Source: an uncultured Bacteroidales bacterium
Lineage (GTDB): Bacteria > Bacteroidota > Bacteroidia > Bacteroidales > Bacteroidaceae
Reading direction: 5' to 3'
DNA: 64,000 nucleotides
Assembly (NCBI GenBank): GCA_902768605.1
Contig: CACXLY010000001.1
Location: 1 to 64,000, forward strand
How positions within the stretch are numbered: the first letter of the stretch is position 1; each line of letters starts with the position of its first letter. The notes beneath the pieces are model-generated. The model had not been told where the DNA came from. It saw only the letters and a program-made list of their open reading frames with translations, and did no database searches. This document shows positions 25,131 through 35,300 of the stretch, piece by piece. The position numbers were made by a program, and so were the translations under genes.

Positions 25131-26150
25131 ATGATAGAAAAACATCTCCTCATAGAGGACATCGACCCCCTGCTCCTGTATGGCGTCAACAATGCCAATA
25201 TGCAAATGCTCAAGGCGCTTTATCCGAAGCTCCGCATCGTGGCCCGAGGCAACGTCATACACGTCATGGGCGACGAGCTCGAGCTTTGCGCCTTCGAGGA
25301 AATCATACAGAAACTGCAGGCGCATATCCTCAAGTACAACAGCCTGACCGAAGAGGAACTCCTGCACATCACGCGCGGCGAACGCTCGGAACGCGAAGGC
25401 ATAGAGGGCGTCATCGTCTACAGCGTCACAGGCCGCCCGATATGCGCACGCACCACTAACCAGCAGGCACTCGTCAGGGCGTATCAGGAGAACGACCTCG
25501 TCTTTGCAGTAGGGCCCGCCGGCTCAGGTAAGACCTACACCAGCATTGCGCTGGCAGTACGCGCGCTAAAGAATAAGGAGATACGGCGCATCGTGTTGTC
25601 GCGCCCCGCCGTAGAGGCCGGAGAGAAGCTCGGATTCCTTCCCGGCGACATGAAGGAGAAGATTGACCCCTACCTCCAACCCCTTTACGATGCCCTCGAA
25701 GACATGATACCCACGCAGAAGCTTCGCGAGATGATGGAGCAGAACACGATACAGATAGCGCCCCTCGCCTTCATGCGAGGCCGCACGCTCAGCGACGCCG
25801 TCGTCATCCTCGACGAAGCACAGAACACCACAAGCGCACAGCTCAAGATGTTCCTCACCCGAATGGGCATGAACACAAAGATGATAGTGACGGGCGACAC
25901 CACACAGATCGACCTCCCCCACAGCGTCCGCTCCGGCCTCATCGAGGCGCTGCACATCCTCAAAGACGTTAAAGGCATCGGTTTCATAGAACTCACCAAA
26001 AAGGACATCGTCAGGCACAAACTCGTGACACGCATCGTCGAAGCCTACGAGAACAATCAGACAGCCGACCCGAACCCCAATCCTCAGAATCCTCAGAATA
26101 ATCCGAATCCTCAGAATACTCAGAACAATCCGAATACTCAGAACTTATGA
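25131..26150 (+). CDS. phoH: PhoH family ATPase
   Basis: 339 residues. Cytosolic P-loop protein of the PhoH/PhoL class, linked to RNA metabolism and ribosome maturation. An N-terminal KH-like region (about 15-110) precedes Walker A GPAGSGKT (residues 128-135), the family segment [17 protein letters not shown], and Walker [10 protein letters not shown]. The ATG at 25131 is preferred over an upstream TTG at 25122. The C-terminal about 30 residues are a low-complexity Asn/Pro/Gln tail ([13 protein letters not shown]) made by short CCTCAGAAT-like repeats. The stop overlaps purC by 4 bp (ATGA), so the two are translationally coupled. Confidence 0.94.
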   Translation: MIEKHLLIEDIDPLLLYGVNNANMQMLKALYPKLRIVARGNVIHVMGDELELCAFEEIIQKLQAHILKYNSLTEEELLHITRGERSEREGIEGVIVYSVTGRPICARTTNQQALVRAYQENDLVFAVGPAGSGKTYTSIALAVRALKNKEIRRIVLSRPAVEAGEKLGFLPGDMKEKIDPYLQPLYDALEDMIPTQKLREMMEQNTIQIAPLAFMRGRTLSDAVVILDEAQNTTSAQLKMFLTRMGMNTKMIVTGDTTQIDLPHSVRSGLIEALHILKDVKGIGFIELTKKDIVRHKLVTRIVEAYENNQTADPNPNPQNPQNNPNPQNTQNNPNTQNL

Positions 26151-27103
26151 AAGCCCTTACAAGAACTGACTTCAACCTGCCCGGGCAGGTGAGTGTGTAC
26201 CACGGTAAAGTACGCGATGTCTATAACATCAACGACGACCTCATGGTCATGGTGGCAACCGACCGCATCTCGGCCTTCGACGTCATCCTGCCCAAAGGCA
26301 TCCCCTACAAGGGGCAAGTGCTCAACCAGATAGCCGCCTCGTTTCTCGACGCCACGGCCGACATCGTGCCAAACTGGAAGCTTGCTACGCCCGACCCCAT
26401 GGTCACCGTAGGACTCAAGGCCGACGGCTTCAGGGTCGAGATGATCATACGCGGATACCTCACCGGCTCGGCATGGCGCGAGTACAAAGCCGGCTGCAGG
26501 GAACTGTGCGGCGTGACACTACCCGACGGCATGCGCGAGAACGAGAAGTTCCCCGAGCCTATCATCACGCCGACCACCAAAGCTGAAGAGGGACACGACG
26601 AGAACATCTCGGCCGAGGAAATCGTACGGCAGGGACTCGTCAGCCAGCAAGATTGGGAGACCATGGTCCGGTACACGCGGGCCCTCTTCCAGCGCGGCAC
26701 GGAAATCGCCGCAAAGAAAGGCCTCATCCTCGTCGATACAAAGTACGAGTTCGGCAAACGCGACGGCAAGGTCATCCTCATCGATGAAATCCACACCCCC
26801 GACAGCAGCCGATACTTCTACGCTGACGGATACGAGGAGAAGTTCAAGGCAGGCGAACCACAAAGGCAACTCTCGAAGGAGTTCGTCCGTCAGTGGCTCA
26901 TCGAGCACGACTTCATGAACCAACCCGGACAGGTCATGCCGGAGATAACCGACGCATACGCTCAGAGCGTCGCCGACCGCTACATCGAACTCTACGAGCA
27001 TATCGTGGGAGAGAAGTTCGTGCCTGCCGACAGCGAGGGCGACATCGCCCGTCGCATCGAAAGGAACGTGACAGAATGGCTGACATCAAAGCATAATTCG
27101 TAA
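26147..27103 (+). CDS. purC: Phosphoribosylaminoimidazole-succinocarboxamide (SAICAR) synthase
   Basis: 318 residues. Ligates aspartate to CAIR using ATP in de novo purine synthesis. Motifs visible: [26 protein letters not shown] near the N-terminus, [12 protein letters not shown] in the middle, [15 protein letters not shown], and [10 protein letters not shown] with [13 protein letters not shown] near residue 220. It is of the longer (about 300-residue) class found in Bacteroidetes and eukaryotes. It overlaps phoH by 4 bp and is followed by a 62-bp gap full of heptamer repeats before ubiE. Confidence 0.97.
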   Translation: MKALTRTDFNLPGQVSVYHGKVRDVYNINDDLMVMVATDRISAFDVILPKGIPYKGQVLNQIAASFLDATADIVPNWKLATPDPMVTVGLKADGFRVEMIIRGYLTGSAWREYKAGCRELCGVTLPDGMRENEKFPEPIITPTTKAEEGHDENISAEEIVRQGLVSQQDWETMVRYTRALFQRGTEIAAKKGLILVDTKYEFGKRDGKVILIDEIHTPDSSRYFYADGYEEKFKAGEPQRQLSKEFVRQWLIEHDFMNQPGQVMPEITDAYAQSVADRYIELYEHIVGEKFVPADSEGDIARRIERNVTEWLTSKHNS

Positions 27104-27180
27104 TTCATAATTCATAATAAAGCTGCGCCCTTGCAGTCGAAGGAAATAACTATGAACTATGAATTATGAATTATGAACTG
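27100..27180. repeat. Heptamer tracts that include the ubiE start codon
   Basis: AATTCAT-type units at about 27098-27119, and AACTATG/AATTATG units at about 27150-27178. The last of these provides the ATG and the first five codons (MNYEL) of ubiE. Confidence 0.8.
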
Positions 27181-27870
27181 AAGAAGGATGGCGTTCGACA
27201 GATGTTCGACCGCATCGCCCCGACCTACGACAAGCTCAACCACCTGATGTCGCTCGGCATCGATCGTCGTTGGCGACGCGCCGCCGTTGATGCCCTCGGC
27301 CATTACAAGCCGAAGGAAATCCTCGACATTGCAACAGGAACGGGCGACTTCGCCCTACTCCTGGCCAAACGCATCATGCCGCAGCACATCGTCGGTGCTG
27401 ACATCAGCGAGGGCATGATGGCAATCGGGCGCGAAAAGGTCGAGAAGGAAGGGCTGCAGCATACCATATCCTTCCGCCACGAAGACTGCATGCAACTCAC
27501 CTTCCCCGACGGTTCGTTCGATGCCGTCACGTCAGCCTATGGCGTTCGCAACTTCCAGGACCTCGACAAGGGACTGCGCGAGATGCGGCGCGTCTTGCGC
27601 CCTGGCGGACACCTCCTCATCGTGGAACTGACGCCCCCACCGCACTTCCCAATGAAGCAGTTGTTTTGGCTCTACGCCCACGTCGTGATGCCCCTGCTCG
27701 GCCGACTCATCAGCCACGACGACAGCGCCTATACCTACCTGCCCGCCTCCATGGAGGCCTTCCCCCAGCCCGAGCAGATGGAGGGCATCCTCCGGCGTGC
27801 CGGCTTCTCCGACGTGCAGTGGCGACGCTTCACCTTCGGCATCAGCACGATGTATCTGGCAGCAAACTAA
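27166..27870 (+). CDS. ubiE: Demethylmenaquinone methyltransferase (UbiE/MenG)
   Basis: 234 residues. SAM-dependent C-methyltransferase that makes menaquinone from demethylmenaquinone at the cytosolic membrane face. Family signature: MFDRIAPTYDKLNHLMSLGIDRRWRR near the N-terminus, SAM motif I LDIATGTGDFALLLAK, GADISEGM, and ITSAYGVRNFQD-like VTSAYGVRNFQDLDKGL. The ATG lies within an AT-rich heptamer tract, so the first residues MNYEL come from the repeat. No other in-frame start precedes the conserved region closely. Third gene of the phoH-purC-ubiE-aroE run. Confidence 0.96.
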   Translation: MNYELKKDGVRQMFDRIAPTYDKLNHLMSLGIDRRWRRAAVDALGHYKPKEILDIATGTGDFALLLAKRIMPQHIVGADISEGMMAIGREKVEKEGLQHTISFRHEDCMQLTFPDGSFDAVTSAYGVRNFQDLDKGLREMRRVLRPGGHLLIVELTPPPHFPMKQLFWLYAHVVMPLLGRLISHDDSAYTYLPASMEAFPQPEQMEGILRRAGFSDVQWRRFTFGISTMYLAAN

Positions 27871-27997
27871 AAACGAGGAATGACGAAGGAAGGGTTCGCT
27901 TCTGCACAGGCCAACCGACATACACGATGAAGGCATCCCGACGCCCCGCTGTGCCTCAGCAAATTCCTAATTCTTAACTTTTAATTCTTCACCATAT

Positions 27998-28726
27998 ATG
28001 ATTAAGTACGGCATCATAGGCTACCCCTTGGGGCACAGCTTCAGCAGGGGTTTCTTTACAGAGAAGTTTGCTCGCGAAGGCATTGACGCGCAGTATCTCA
28101 ACTTCGAGATACCCGACGTTGCTATGCTTCGCGACGTGCTTCGCGACAACCCGGAACTGAGAGGGCTTAACGTGACGCTGCCTCACAAACAGGCAGTCAT
28201 CCCGCTTCTCGACGAGATGAGCGACGAGGCGCGTGAGATAGGAGCCGTCAACGTCATACGTGTCCGCGACGGTCGCCTGCGGGGGTACAACAGCGACATT
28301 ATCGGGTTCTCCGAGAGCATAAAGCCTCTCCTCAAGCCGCACCACACGAAGGCCCTCGTACTCGGTACTGGCGGAGCAAGCAAGGCAATATGTGTCGGCC
28401 TCACACGCTTAGGGTTGGAGTGGACCTACGTAAGCCGTACGCCTCGCGAGGGCATGATAACCTACGAGGACCTCACACCGGAAGTGATGGCCGAGTACAC
28501 GGTTATCGTGAACTGTTCCCCCGTCGGGATGTACCCCAAGGTGGATGCTGCGCCGGCCATCCCCTACGAATGCCTCACCCCGCGCCACCTGCTCTTCGAC
28601 CTCGTCTATAACCCCGAGGACACGCTCTTCATGCAAAAAGGCAGGGCTCACGGCGCGACGGTGAAGAACGGCCTTGAGATGCTGCACCTGCAAGCCATTG
28701 CAAGCTGGCGCTTCTGGAACGAGTGA
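27998..28726 (+). CDS. aroE: Shikimate dehydrogenase
   Basis: 242 residues. NADPH-dependent reduction of 3-dehydroshikimate in the chorismate pathway. The shikimate-binding segment reads YPLGHSFSRGFF, the catalytic Lys is in NVTLPHK (about residue 64), and the nucleotide-binding loop is GTGGASKA. NCSPVGMYP and the C-terminal NGLEMLHLQA complete the family pattern. It is shorter than E. coli AroE (about 270), as usual in Bacteroidetes. It is the last gene of the phoH run, with a 127-bp upstream gap ending in a heptamer tract. Confidence 0.96.
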   Translation: MIKYGIIGYPLGHSFSRGFFTEKFAREGIDAQYLNFEIPDVAMLRDVLRDNPELRGLNVTLPHKQAVIPLLDEMSDEAREIGAVNVIRVRDGRLRGYNSDIIGFSESIKPLLKPHHTKALVLGTGGASKAICVGLTRLGLEWTYVSRTPREGMITYEDLTPEVMAEYTVIVNCSPVGMYPKVDAAPAIPYECLTPRHLLFDLVYNPEDTLFMQKGRAHGATVKNGLEMLHLQAIASWRFWNE

Positions 28727-28731
28727 CAAGC

Positions 28732-28841
28732 CATCTGACAACGTGATGCTGGCCATCTGACAACGTGATGCTGGCCATCTCACAACGTGATGCCGGCTGT
28801 CTCACATCGTGTTGCTAGCCATCTCACATCGTGATGCCGGC
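28732..28841. repeat. 22-bp tandem array between convergent aroE and the toxin gene
   Basis: Five units start at 28732, 28754, 28776, 28798 and 28820. The unit begins CATCTGACAACGTGATGC and ends CTGGC, with changes such as ACATCGTGTTGC in unit 4. It is the same family as the array at 18253. It starts 5 bp after the aroE stop codon. Confidence 0.93.
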
Positions 28842-28850
28842 CCATAAGCC

Positions 28851-28920
28851 ACGTTTATTTCGTTTTTATGTTTCCCCTTATATATAAGAGGGGAAAAACA
28901 AAAAAACAAAAACAAAACGT
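28851..28920. terminator. Long hairpin with TATATATA loop; possible two-way terminator
   Basis: The left arm ACGTTTATTTCGTTTTT... (28851-28878) and right arm (28889-28920, ending AAACAAAACGT) form an imperfect stem of about 28 bp with the core TTTCCCCT/AGGGGAAA. T-rich on one side and A-rich on the other, it could terminate from both directions. It matches the design of the hairpin at 18190. Confidence 0.65.
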
Positions 28921-28949
28921 TGCGGCAGACCCGCTGCTTTACATCATCT

Positions 28950-29261
28950 TCAGTTAACTTGGCTGACTAACATCCTTGGATCACGCCTCACGTCCCAAAA
29001 GTCGACGATATAGATGATGTCGCCCTCGACTCTATAAACCATTTTGTTATAGCGGTTCATCACGTAGCTCCTATATAGCTTGGGAAGCTCGGACAGCAGG
29101 TTTTCTGCGGAGCCTGCATTGGGATGGGCTTCTATGAGGCGGCGTGCCTGACGCACCTCGTGCATGAAGACATCGCACCTTTTCTTGCCAAACTCCTTGC
29201 GAATGTATTGGGCGGTCTGACGGATCTGCTGTTTTGCCCAATCGGTTAATATGGACCTCAT
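28950..29261 (-). CDS. RelE/ParE-family toxin
   Basis: 103 residues. Pattern of the RelE/ParE superfamily: N-terminal helix WAKQQIRQTAQYIRKEFG, then helix MHEVRQARRLIEAHPNAG, and C-terminal strands KMVYRVEGDIIYIVDFWDVRRDP. ParE-type toxins act on gyrase and RelE-type ones on mRNA in the ribosome; which applies cannot be told. The start overlaps the antitoxin gene by 4 bp. Confidence 0.85.
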   Translation of the reverse strand: MRSILTDWAKQQIRQTAQYIRKEFGKKRCDVFMHEVRQARRLIEAHPNAGSAENLLSELPKLYRSYVMNRYNKMVYRVEGDIIYIVDFWDVRRDPRMLVSQVN

Positions 29262-29533
29262 ATTGCTTCCGTCACTCCAAGCTTTCGGTCTTCTTCAGCA
29301 AATTCCTTTTCCAAGTCTTCCATTGCCTCGTCGAAGTCTTGCCACTGGCCGTTGGCAAGTTGGTGCTCACTTTCTTCTATCCGAGCTAAAAGTTCCTCCT
29401 TGCTGTAGGGATTCTGCACCTCTGCTTGCTTCTTTCCATATTCAGTCAGTTGCGTTCCCAGCCATATCATGTTGGAAGGCGAAAGCGTGCTGAACAGATA
29501 GTCACGCAATCCTGATAACGTTGCTGTGCTCAT
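29258..29533 (-). CDS. Probable antitoxin of the RelE/ParE module
   Basis: 91 residues, acidic, with a helical N-terminal half and a Glu-rich C-terminal half (DFDEAMEDLEKEFAEEDRKLG). It precedes the toxin with an ATGA overlap and has a strong promoter, the usual antitoxin-first order. I do not recognise a DNA-binding family, so the assignment rests on position. Confidence 0.7.
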   Translation of the reverse strand: MSTATLSGLRDYLFSTLSPSNMIWLGTQLTEYGKKQAEVQNPYSKEELLARIEESEHQLANGQWQDFDEAMEDLEKEFAEEDRKLGVTEAI

Positions 29534-29566
29534 AGTGCAATCTCTTTAATCTTTTCGTTTTGCAGA

Positions 29567-29598
29567 CAAAATTACAAAGTTTTCCGACAACGGCCAAA
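29567..29598 (-). promoter_or_regulatory. Promoter of the toxin-antitoxin operon
   Basis: The minus strand reads TTTG (29598-29595), 20 bp spacer, TAATTTTG (29574-29567): a complete Bacteroidales promoter, 34 bp before the antitoxin ATG. Confidence 0.75.
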
Positions 29599-29618
29599 TC
29601 ATCAGGCAACTTTTTTCG

Positions 29619-32267
29619 TCAGAAGGGATAGCCGATGGCGAAATGGTAGCCGAGGGATTTGCCGAAGCTTGGCATGTTGTAATAGCCGCGCTTGCCCGTG
29701 TCGTAGGGTGCGTGGATGCCGATGCCGAGATCGAAACGGATGACGAGGAAATCGAGGTCGTAGCGGATGCCGACACCCGTGCCGAGCGCTATCTCCTTGC
29801 CAAAGTCGCGGAACCGGAACTGCCCGCCCGGCTGGTGCTCACTGTTGCGAAGCAGCCAGACATTACCTGCGTCGAGGAACGTCGCGCCCTGCAGTTTGCC
29901 GACGATAGGGAATCGGTACTCCACGTTCGCCTCAAGCTTGAAGTCGCCCATCTGGTCGATGTAGGAGTACTGCGACGTCTCGGGATGGTACGCCCCAGGT
30001 CCAATCGTCCGCATCCCGAAGGCGCGAATGCTGTTGGCACCGCCCACCGAGAACAGTTCGCCGTAAGGTGCCGCCTTGGCGTTGCCGTAGCTATAGACGA
30101 AGCCACCGAAAGCGCGCGTCGCGATGAGGCTTCGCTTCGTCAGGGGGAACTGCCGGGTGTACTGCGCGGTAAGCTTGACGAACTGCGCGAACGGCACATC
30201 GAGGAGGCGTTTCCCCTCTTCGCTATAAGGTTTTCCGCTGATGGCGTAGATGCTGGAGAGCAGAGCCGATGCCTCTTTGAACGAGACGGAAAGCGCGGAC
30301 GGGTGCTTGGGCGTGCCTGCCCATGAGAATGTATAGGACATGCTGGGCACAAACTGGTCGCGCATCGACACGTAGAGAGCGGGATTGGCTGCAGCGATGG
30401 AGTCGAAGCGAGCTGTGCTGTGGAGCAACTGGTCGTAAGTGATGGTCAGGGGCGAGAACTCGTGCTTGATGTTTCGTTTGTGCTGGAGGGTGTAGTTGAC
30501 GCCAGCGCTCCACGACACTCTGCCGAAGAAGCCGGCGCGGTTTTGCCATCGCGCCTGGAGGTCGAAGGCTGTGGTGGACACGAACTTGCGGCCGAGGCGA
30601 CGCCCCACACTGCCGAAGAAGCGGAAGCGGGGATAAGAGAGCGAGCCGCTCAGGCCGTACTCGTAGGAGTTGAGAAGCGAGCTCTTGCCCTTCACGTTGG
30701 CACCCGTCTGCCATTCGTACGAGCCCCACAGCTTGAGCGTCAGCGTCTCGGCGGCCCGGAACGCGTTTCGCTTCGAGAAGGAGAAGCTGGCGCCCGGACC
30801 GATCTGACCGCCTGTCTTGCCCGTCAGATTGCCTTGGAACTCCGCATCATACGGCTTGTCGAGGGTCGCGTTTATGACGATGTCGAGCGTGTCCGACCCG
30901 CCCCAACCCTCTCTTAAAGCGAGGGAGTCTTGGGAGATGCCCTTTCGCGGCACATAATTGATGCGGAGGTTCGAGAAGACGTTCGTCGAGGCGAGCCCTT
31001 CCTGCATGAGTTCGCTGAGGCTCTGCTTGTAGAGGTCGCCCTTGCGGAAGAGCATCGAGCGCCAGACGGCACGCGGCCGCAGCAGCGGCGCATAGCCCTT
31101 GACGGCCTTTGGCGGTTTCCTGACGTCGGCGTTCTGCTCCTTAAACTTCACCGGACGGCTGTAGCCGAAGGAGTAGCCGCCTCGCAATGTCAGCGTATCT
31201 ACTATCTGCCGGTCGCCATATTTATATATGTTTACGCGCGTGTTTCCTATATAATAAGGTTGCATTGCCTCCTTTGGCGCGGTGGGCGACGGCTGCACCT
31301 GCAGCTTGACGAGCATGGGGGTCTGCAGGGTGTCGGCACGGAACGTGATGTGTTCGTTGCGCTGGTAGTAGTAGCCGCGTTCGCGCAGGGCGCTGACGAT
31401 GCGCGTACGCTCCGCCTCGAGCGTCACCACGCTGAAGGGGTCGCCGCGGTGCAGCAGGCTGCCTTCCTCAAGATTCAGCTCCTCGTATTCGCTCTTGGGC
31501 GAGGGGTTTCTGCTGCTTTCCCTCGCACCCTCCTTCCGCTTGTCGCGCTTCGGTTCTGCCGTCGCTCCATGTTTCTCCTCCTTTAAGGAGAGGGCGGGGA
31601 TGGTCTTGGGGAAGTTCATGTAGGCGATGCTGTCGAGGTGATAGACGGGACCGGGATGGATGATGTAGCGGACGCGCTCCTTCAGCGTATCGCGCGGGTC
31701 GGGGATGGTCTCGAATCCCGTCTGCGCACGGAAGTAGCCGCGGCTGCGCAGGGTATTCTTCGCCACGGTGGCTCGGAGGCGCGGGTTGACGTTGCTTATC
31801 AGCACGGGCGAGGCTGCGAAATGGTTGAACATCCACTTGCCGAAGCGATGCTTGCTGCCCGCATACTTGTTGTAGATGAGGAGCTTAATGGGGAAGGGAT
31901 GCGTCACGAAGCTGCTGCCCATGAGTGCGCCATTGGGGGCGTAGGAGAGCACGGCCTCTACCTCGCCCTTTGCCTCCTCGTAGGCCTCCTGGTCTTTCTG
32001 CGAGGCGTGGCGAAGGCTGTCGCGCACGGCCTTGCTGTCCATGTCGTCGGGCTTTATGACCGATGCGTCGCCGCTGAGCAGCCCCTCCACGGTGGTGTAG
32101 GCGTCGGCCAGTGCCGTGATGACGCCCTCCTGCTCGGCCTTCTTGTCGCGACTCGGTCCCTTGTCGTACTCGATGCGTTTGATGCCGCGGTACAACTTCT
32201 CGCCTTCGGGCAGGTTATTCGTTATGGAACATGCCGCGACGAGCAGGCTGAGCAGCAGCAGACGCAT
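29619..32267 (-). CDS. tamL: TamL: lipidated Omp85 (TamA-like) outer membrane assembly protein
   Basis: 882 residues from the ATG at 32267. This start gives a lipoprotein signal (MRLLLLSLLVAACS, Cys at residue 13). A GTG at 32375, overlapping the tamB stop, would instead place a 22-bp repeat array before the signal and hide the lipobox. POTRA-like regions occupy about residues 20-420, followed by a 16-strand-type barrel with SVGGANSIRAFGMRTIGPGAYHP and the C-terminal SLGYHFAIGYPF. Bacteroidetes carry lipidated TamA homologues (TamL) encoded beside tamB, and the gene order here fits. It probably helps insert outer membrane proteins. Two short repeat-like segments (near residues 225 and 450) interrupt it. 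Confidence 0.88.
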   Translation of the reverse strand: MRLLLLSLLVAACSITNNLPEGEKLYRGIKRIEYDKGPSRDKKAEQEGVITALADAYTTVEGLLSGDASVIKPDDMDSKAVRDSLRHASQKDQEAYEEAKGEVEAVLSYAPNGALMGSSFVTHPFPIKLLIYNKYAGSKHRFGKWMFNHFAASPVLISNVNPRLRATVAKNTLRSRGYFRAQTGFETIPDPRDTLKERVRYIIHPGPVYHLDSIAYMNFPKTIPALSLKEEKHGATAEPKRDKRKEGARESSRNPSPKSEYEELNLEEGSLLHRGDPFSVVTLEAERTRIVSALRERGYYYQRNEHITFRADTLQTPMLVKLQVQPSPTAPKEAMQPYYIGNTRVNIYKYGDRQIVDTLTLRGGYSFGYSRPVKFKEQNADVRKPPKAVKGYAPLLRPRAVWRSMLFRKGDLYKQSLSELMQEGLASTNVFSNLRINYVPRKGISQDSLALREGWGGSDTLDIVINATLDKPYDAEFQGNLTGKTGGQIGPGASFSFSKRNAFRAAETLTLKLWGSYEWQTGANVKGKSSLLNSYEYGLSGSLSYPRFRFFGSVGRRLGRKFVSTTAFDLQARWQNRAGFFGRVSWSAGVNYTLQHKRNIKHEFSPLTITYDQLLHSTARFDSIAAANPALYVSMRDQFVPSMSYTFSWAGTPKHPSALSVSFKEASALLSSIYAISGKPYSEEGKRLLDVPFAQFVKLTAQYTRQFPLTKRSLIATRAFGGFVYSYGNAKAAPYGELFSVGGANSIRAFGMRTIGPGAYHPETSQYSYIDQMGDFKLEANVEYRFPIVGKLQGATFLDAGNVWLLRNSEHQPGGQFRFRDFGKEIALGTGVGIRYDLDFLVIRFDLGIGIHAPYDTGKRGYYNMPSFGKSLGYHFAIGYPF

Positions 32268-32278
32268 GGCGCCGCAGA

Positions 32279-32366
32279 ACGCTTGCTGTGGCGTCGGGCG
32301 TCGCTTGCTGTGGGAAAGGCCGTTCCTTGCTGTGGCATCGGCCGTTCCTTGCTGTGGCGTATTTTT
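32279..32366. repeat. 22-bp tandem array between tamB and tamL
   Basis: Four units start at 32279, 32301, 32323 and 32345 (ACGCTTGCTGTGG, TCGCTTGCTGTGGG, TTCCTTGCTGTGGC twice). It fills the whole gap between the tamB stop and the tamL lipoprotein start. Confidence 0.9.
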
Positions 32367-32371
32367 CAGTC

Positions 32372-35300
32372 TCACTTTGCGTCCTCCTTCGTTTCCTGTT
32401 TTTCCTCGACAGCCTCCCTGTTTTCCGGCCTCGGCGGTGGCAAGGCGTCCTTCTTGTTCTTGAAGATGAAGAGCTCGCTCAGCTTGTCGGCCTTCTTCCT
32501 CAGTACGATGCCGCCGCCCATCTTCGTCACCTGGCCCTCGAGCAGCGACTCGTAGTTGCGGTCGTAGAAGATGTTGACGTATCGCGAGGCACTCTTGTCG
32601 AGCCGATATTCGATGGCTATGTTGTCGATGATGGTCTGCCCGTTGTTGACGGCGTCGCGTCCGGAGCTGACCTTGCCTCCTATGATGACGCTGATGCGAT
32701 TGCCCCAGAAGCGTTTGGCGAAACTGAAGCTGTAGTCGGTCGTGTTCGTACCCGTCTCCGACGTGCCGCTCTGGATGCCGAAGTTGACATCTACGGTGCT
32801 GAGCGCCTTGCCTGCTATCTCGTTGATGGCGCTCTGCAGGTAGGCGTTGAGCGTATTGGCATAGTTGTAGCTGCCATTCGTTTCGGCGTCGTCGGTGACG
32901 TACATGCCGGTGACGAGCATCGTGACGGCCACGCGCCCCCGCTCCTCAGCCGTCATCGCGCTCAGCTGGTTCTGGACGGAGAGGTCTTCGGGAGCCTCCA
33001 GCGTGAACTCCAGTCCCATGTCGTCGAGCGTGCGGCTGATGGCGAGGCCGACATCGAAGGCAACGTTGCGCGGCACGTTATTCTCGGTGACGGTGGAGCG
33101 GACGCGCTCGCTGGCGTTTATGTGGAGGCGCGGGTTCGTCATGTTACCCTGGAACTCGACATAGCTGCCCTGCGCGATTTGGAAGTCGTTGAGCGGGATG
33201 GCCATAAGCGAGTAGCGCATCGTGCCCTTGCCGATGGTGTAGCGGCCCCAGAGCTGCATGTCGTTCTCCAAATCGTAGGTGAGCGTCATCTCTCCCCCAC
33301 CCTGCAGGTCGATGTAGTCGTTGCCCATGTCGCTCAGGAAGCAGTGTATCTGCGCCGTCTCGGCAATGTTGACGTTCATCTGCATATCGATGCTCTGACG
33401 CTTCACGTCGATGGCCTCCGCGGCTATGGTGTCGCTGAAATCGACAAACGTGACGATGTCCGACAGCTGGTCATCGACGGTCAGAGGCGTGTCGGTGAGT
33501 ACGCAGCTCACATCCGTGCTGCCCAGCACGTCGAGCTTTCCGCGCATGCGGAGGTCGTCGAGGGTGCCCCACAGCCTGCCGCCCAGGTCAACGAAGACCT
33601 TGCCGTAGGCCAGCGAGCCCTGCCGCTTCGGCGCGTTGATGAGTTGGTAGTTGCTGGCCCGCACGTTCATATCAATCAGCACCTGCTCGAGGTTGCTGAA
33701 GTCGATGTGTCCGTCGAGCACGAGCGGCGTCTTGCCTGCCGCGTACGCCTCGATACGGTTCAGCTCGACGCGGCTATTCTTGACGGTTATCGTGTGGTCT
33801 GGTATCTGGAGGTTGACGTTGTAGGCGTCTGCGTCGATGTGTAGCGACTCGGTCTTCAGCTCGCCGTTGAGGATGGGGCTGTCCGTGTAGCCCTTCAGCG
33901 TGAAGTCGCCCCAGGCATAGCCGCTCATGGCAAACGGACCGTCGGGCATGAAGGCATTGAGGATGGCGAACGGCATCTTCTGGAACGACGCCTCGCCCTC
34001 CATCTTGCCCTTGCCCTTCTCGTCGTGATACCTGCCGTTGACGAGGAGCACCTCCTGGCTATCCAGCGTCATGATGCCGTCCACGTAGTGCGAGCCGTCG
34101 GCATTGGGGAAGTAAATGCCGTTCAGACCGACGTCGCCGAGGCGCACGCCGTTGTACGCCATCCGCTGCACCAGCATCTCGGCCGAGACGGTCGTCGTGC
34201 TGTCGGCCTGCATGTAGTGGAAGTCGCCGTGCAGGAAGCCGCTGATGTCGGGCATGAATGGTATGACCTGCGTCAGCTCGCCCACGTTGAAGTGGTTGAC
34301 GCTGAGCGAGACGTCCTGCTGCGCTTCGTCGTTGGGCGTCGTGTAGAGCTTGAGGCCCGTGCCGTCGTCAGCAAGGAGGTCCACCAGGGCGTCGAGATGG
34401 CCGCTGTTGGTCAGGGTGACGAAGTTGTCCTCGTTGAGCGTGAACTGGCGATAGGCAATGATGGGGTTGAGCGGCGTGAAGTGCGCGCGGAAGCCGTTAG
34501 CAAGCAGGTCGAGACCCAGACCGAAATCGACGCTCTTCTGCCCCTTCGCGTCGAAGAAGGCCAGGTGCGTGTTGGCGCCCGTCTCCGTCAGCGAAGCGTG
34601 GAGCTGCGACATGAAGGTGACGATGCTGTTCTTCGGTCCGTTGGCGACGCGGGCATCAAGGGCGAGGCCCGTCGGCTCCTGTTTCAGGTCCCAATAGATG
34701 CTGTCGAGCAGGATGGCGCCCGTGTTGAGCGAGTGCATGCTGCCGCGGCCGCTCAGTCCTTCCTCAGGAGAGGAGACGAGGTGCATGGAGAGGTCGCGGA
34801 AGCTGTAGCCCGTGGCGTGGCGCAGGATGCCGGCTATCGGGTTCTTCTGTCCGCAGGTCAGCTCGACCTTCATGTGCGGCAGGAGCGTCCGCAGCGTGTC
34901 CTGACGGATGCGGAGGCTATCTATTTCTCTCGTCAGTTCCTCTGTAAAGTTGTCGATGTGCGACAGCAGGGAGTCGAGCCCCTGGTCGGAGGAAACGGCG
35001 AGGCTGAGGTCGCCGGCCAGCGCCTTCATGCGGATGAGCTCGGGCGTCAGATTGGCGTCGAGGGTGAGGTCGAGCGGGTGGACGATGCTGTCGGCTGTGG
35101 TGAGCTCGATGGCCTCGATGCGTGCCTTCAGACTGTGCGTCTGCTTGAAGTCGGAGGCGCCATCCATGTGCATCACCATGCTGGCGGCAAGCGGCTTCTT
35201 CGCGATGTGCAGGGCGTAGAGGTCGATATGGCTGAGGTCCACGTTGAAGTCGGCAGCCGTCAGCTTACGGTCCGCAATGGAGGCATTGATGCAACCCTGC

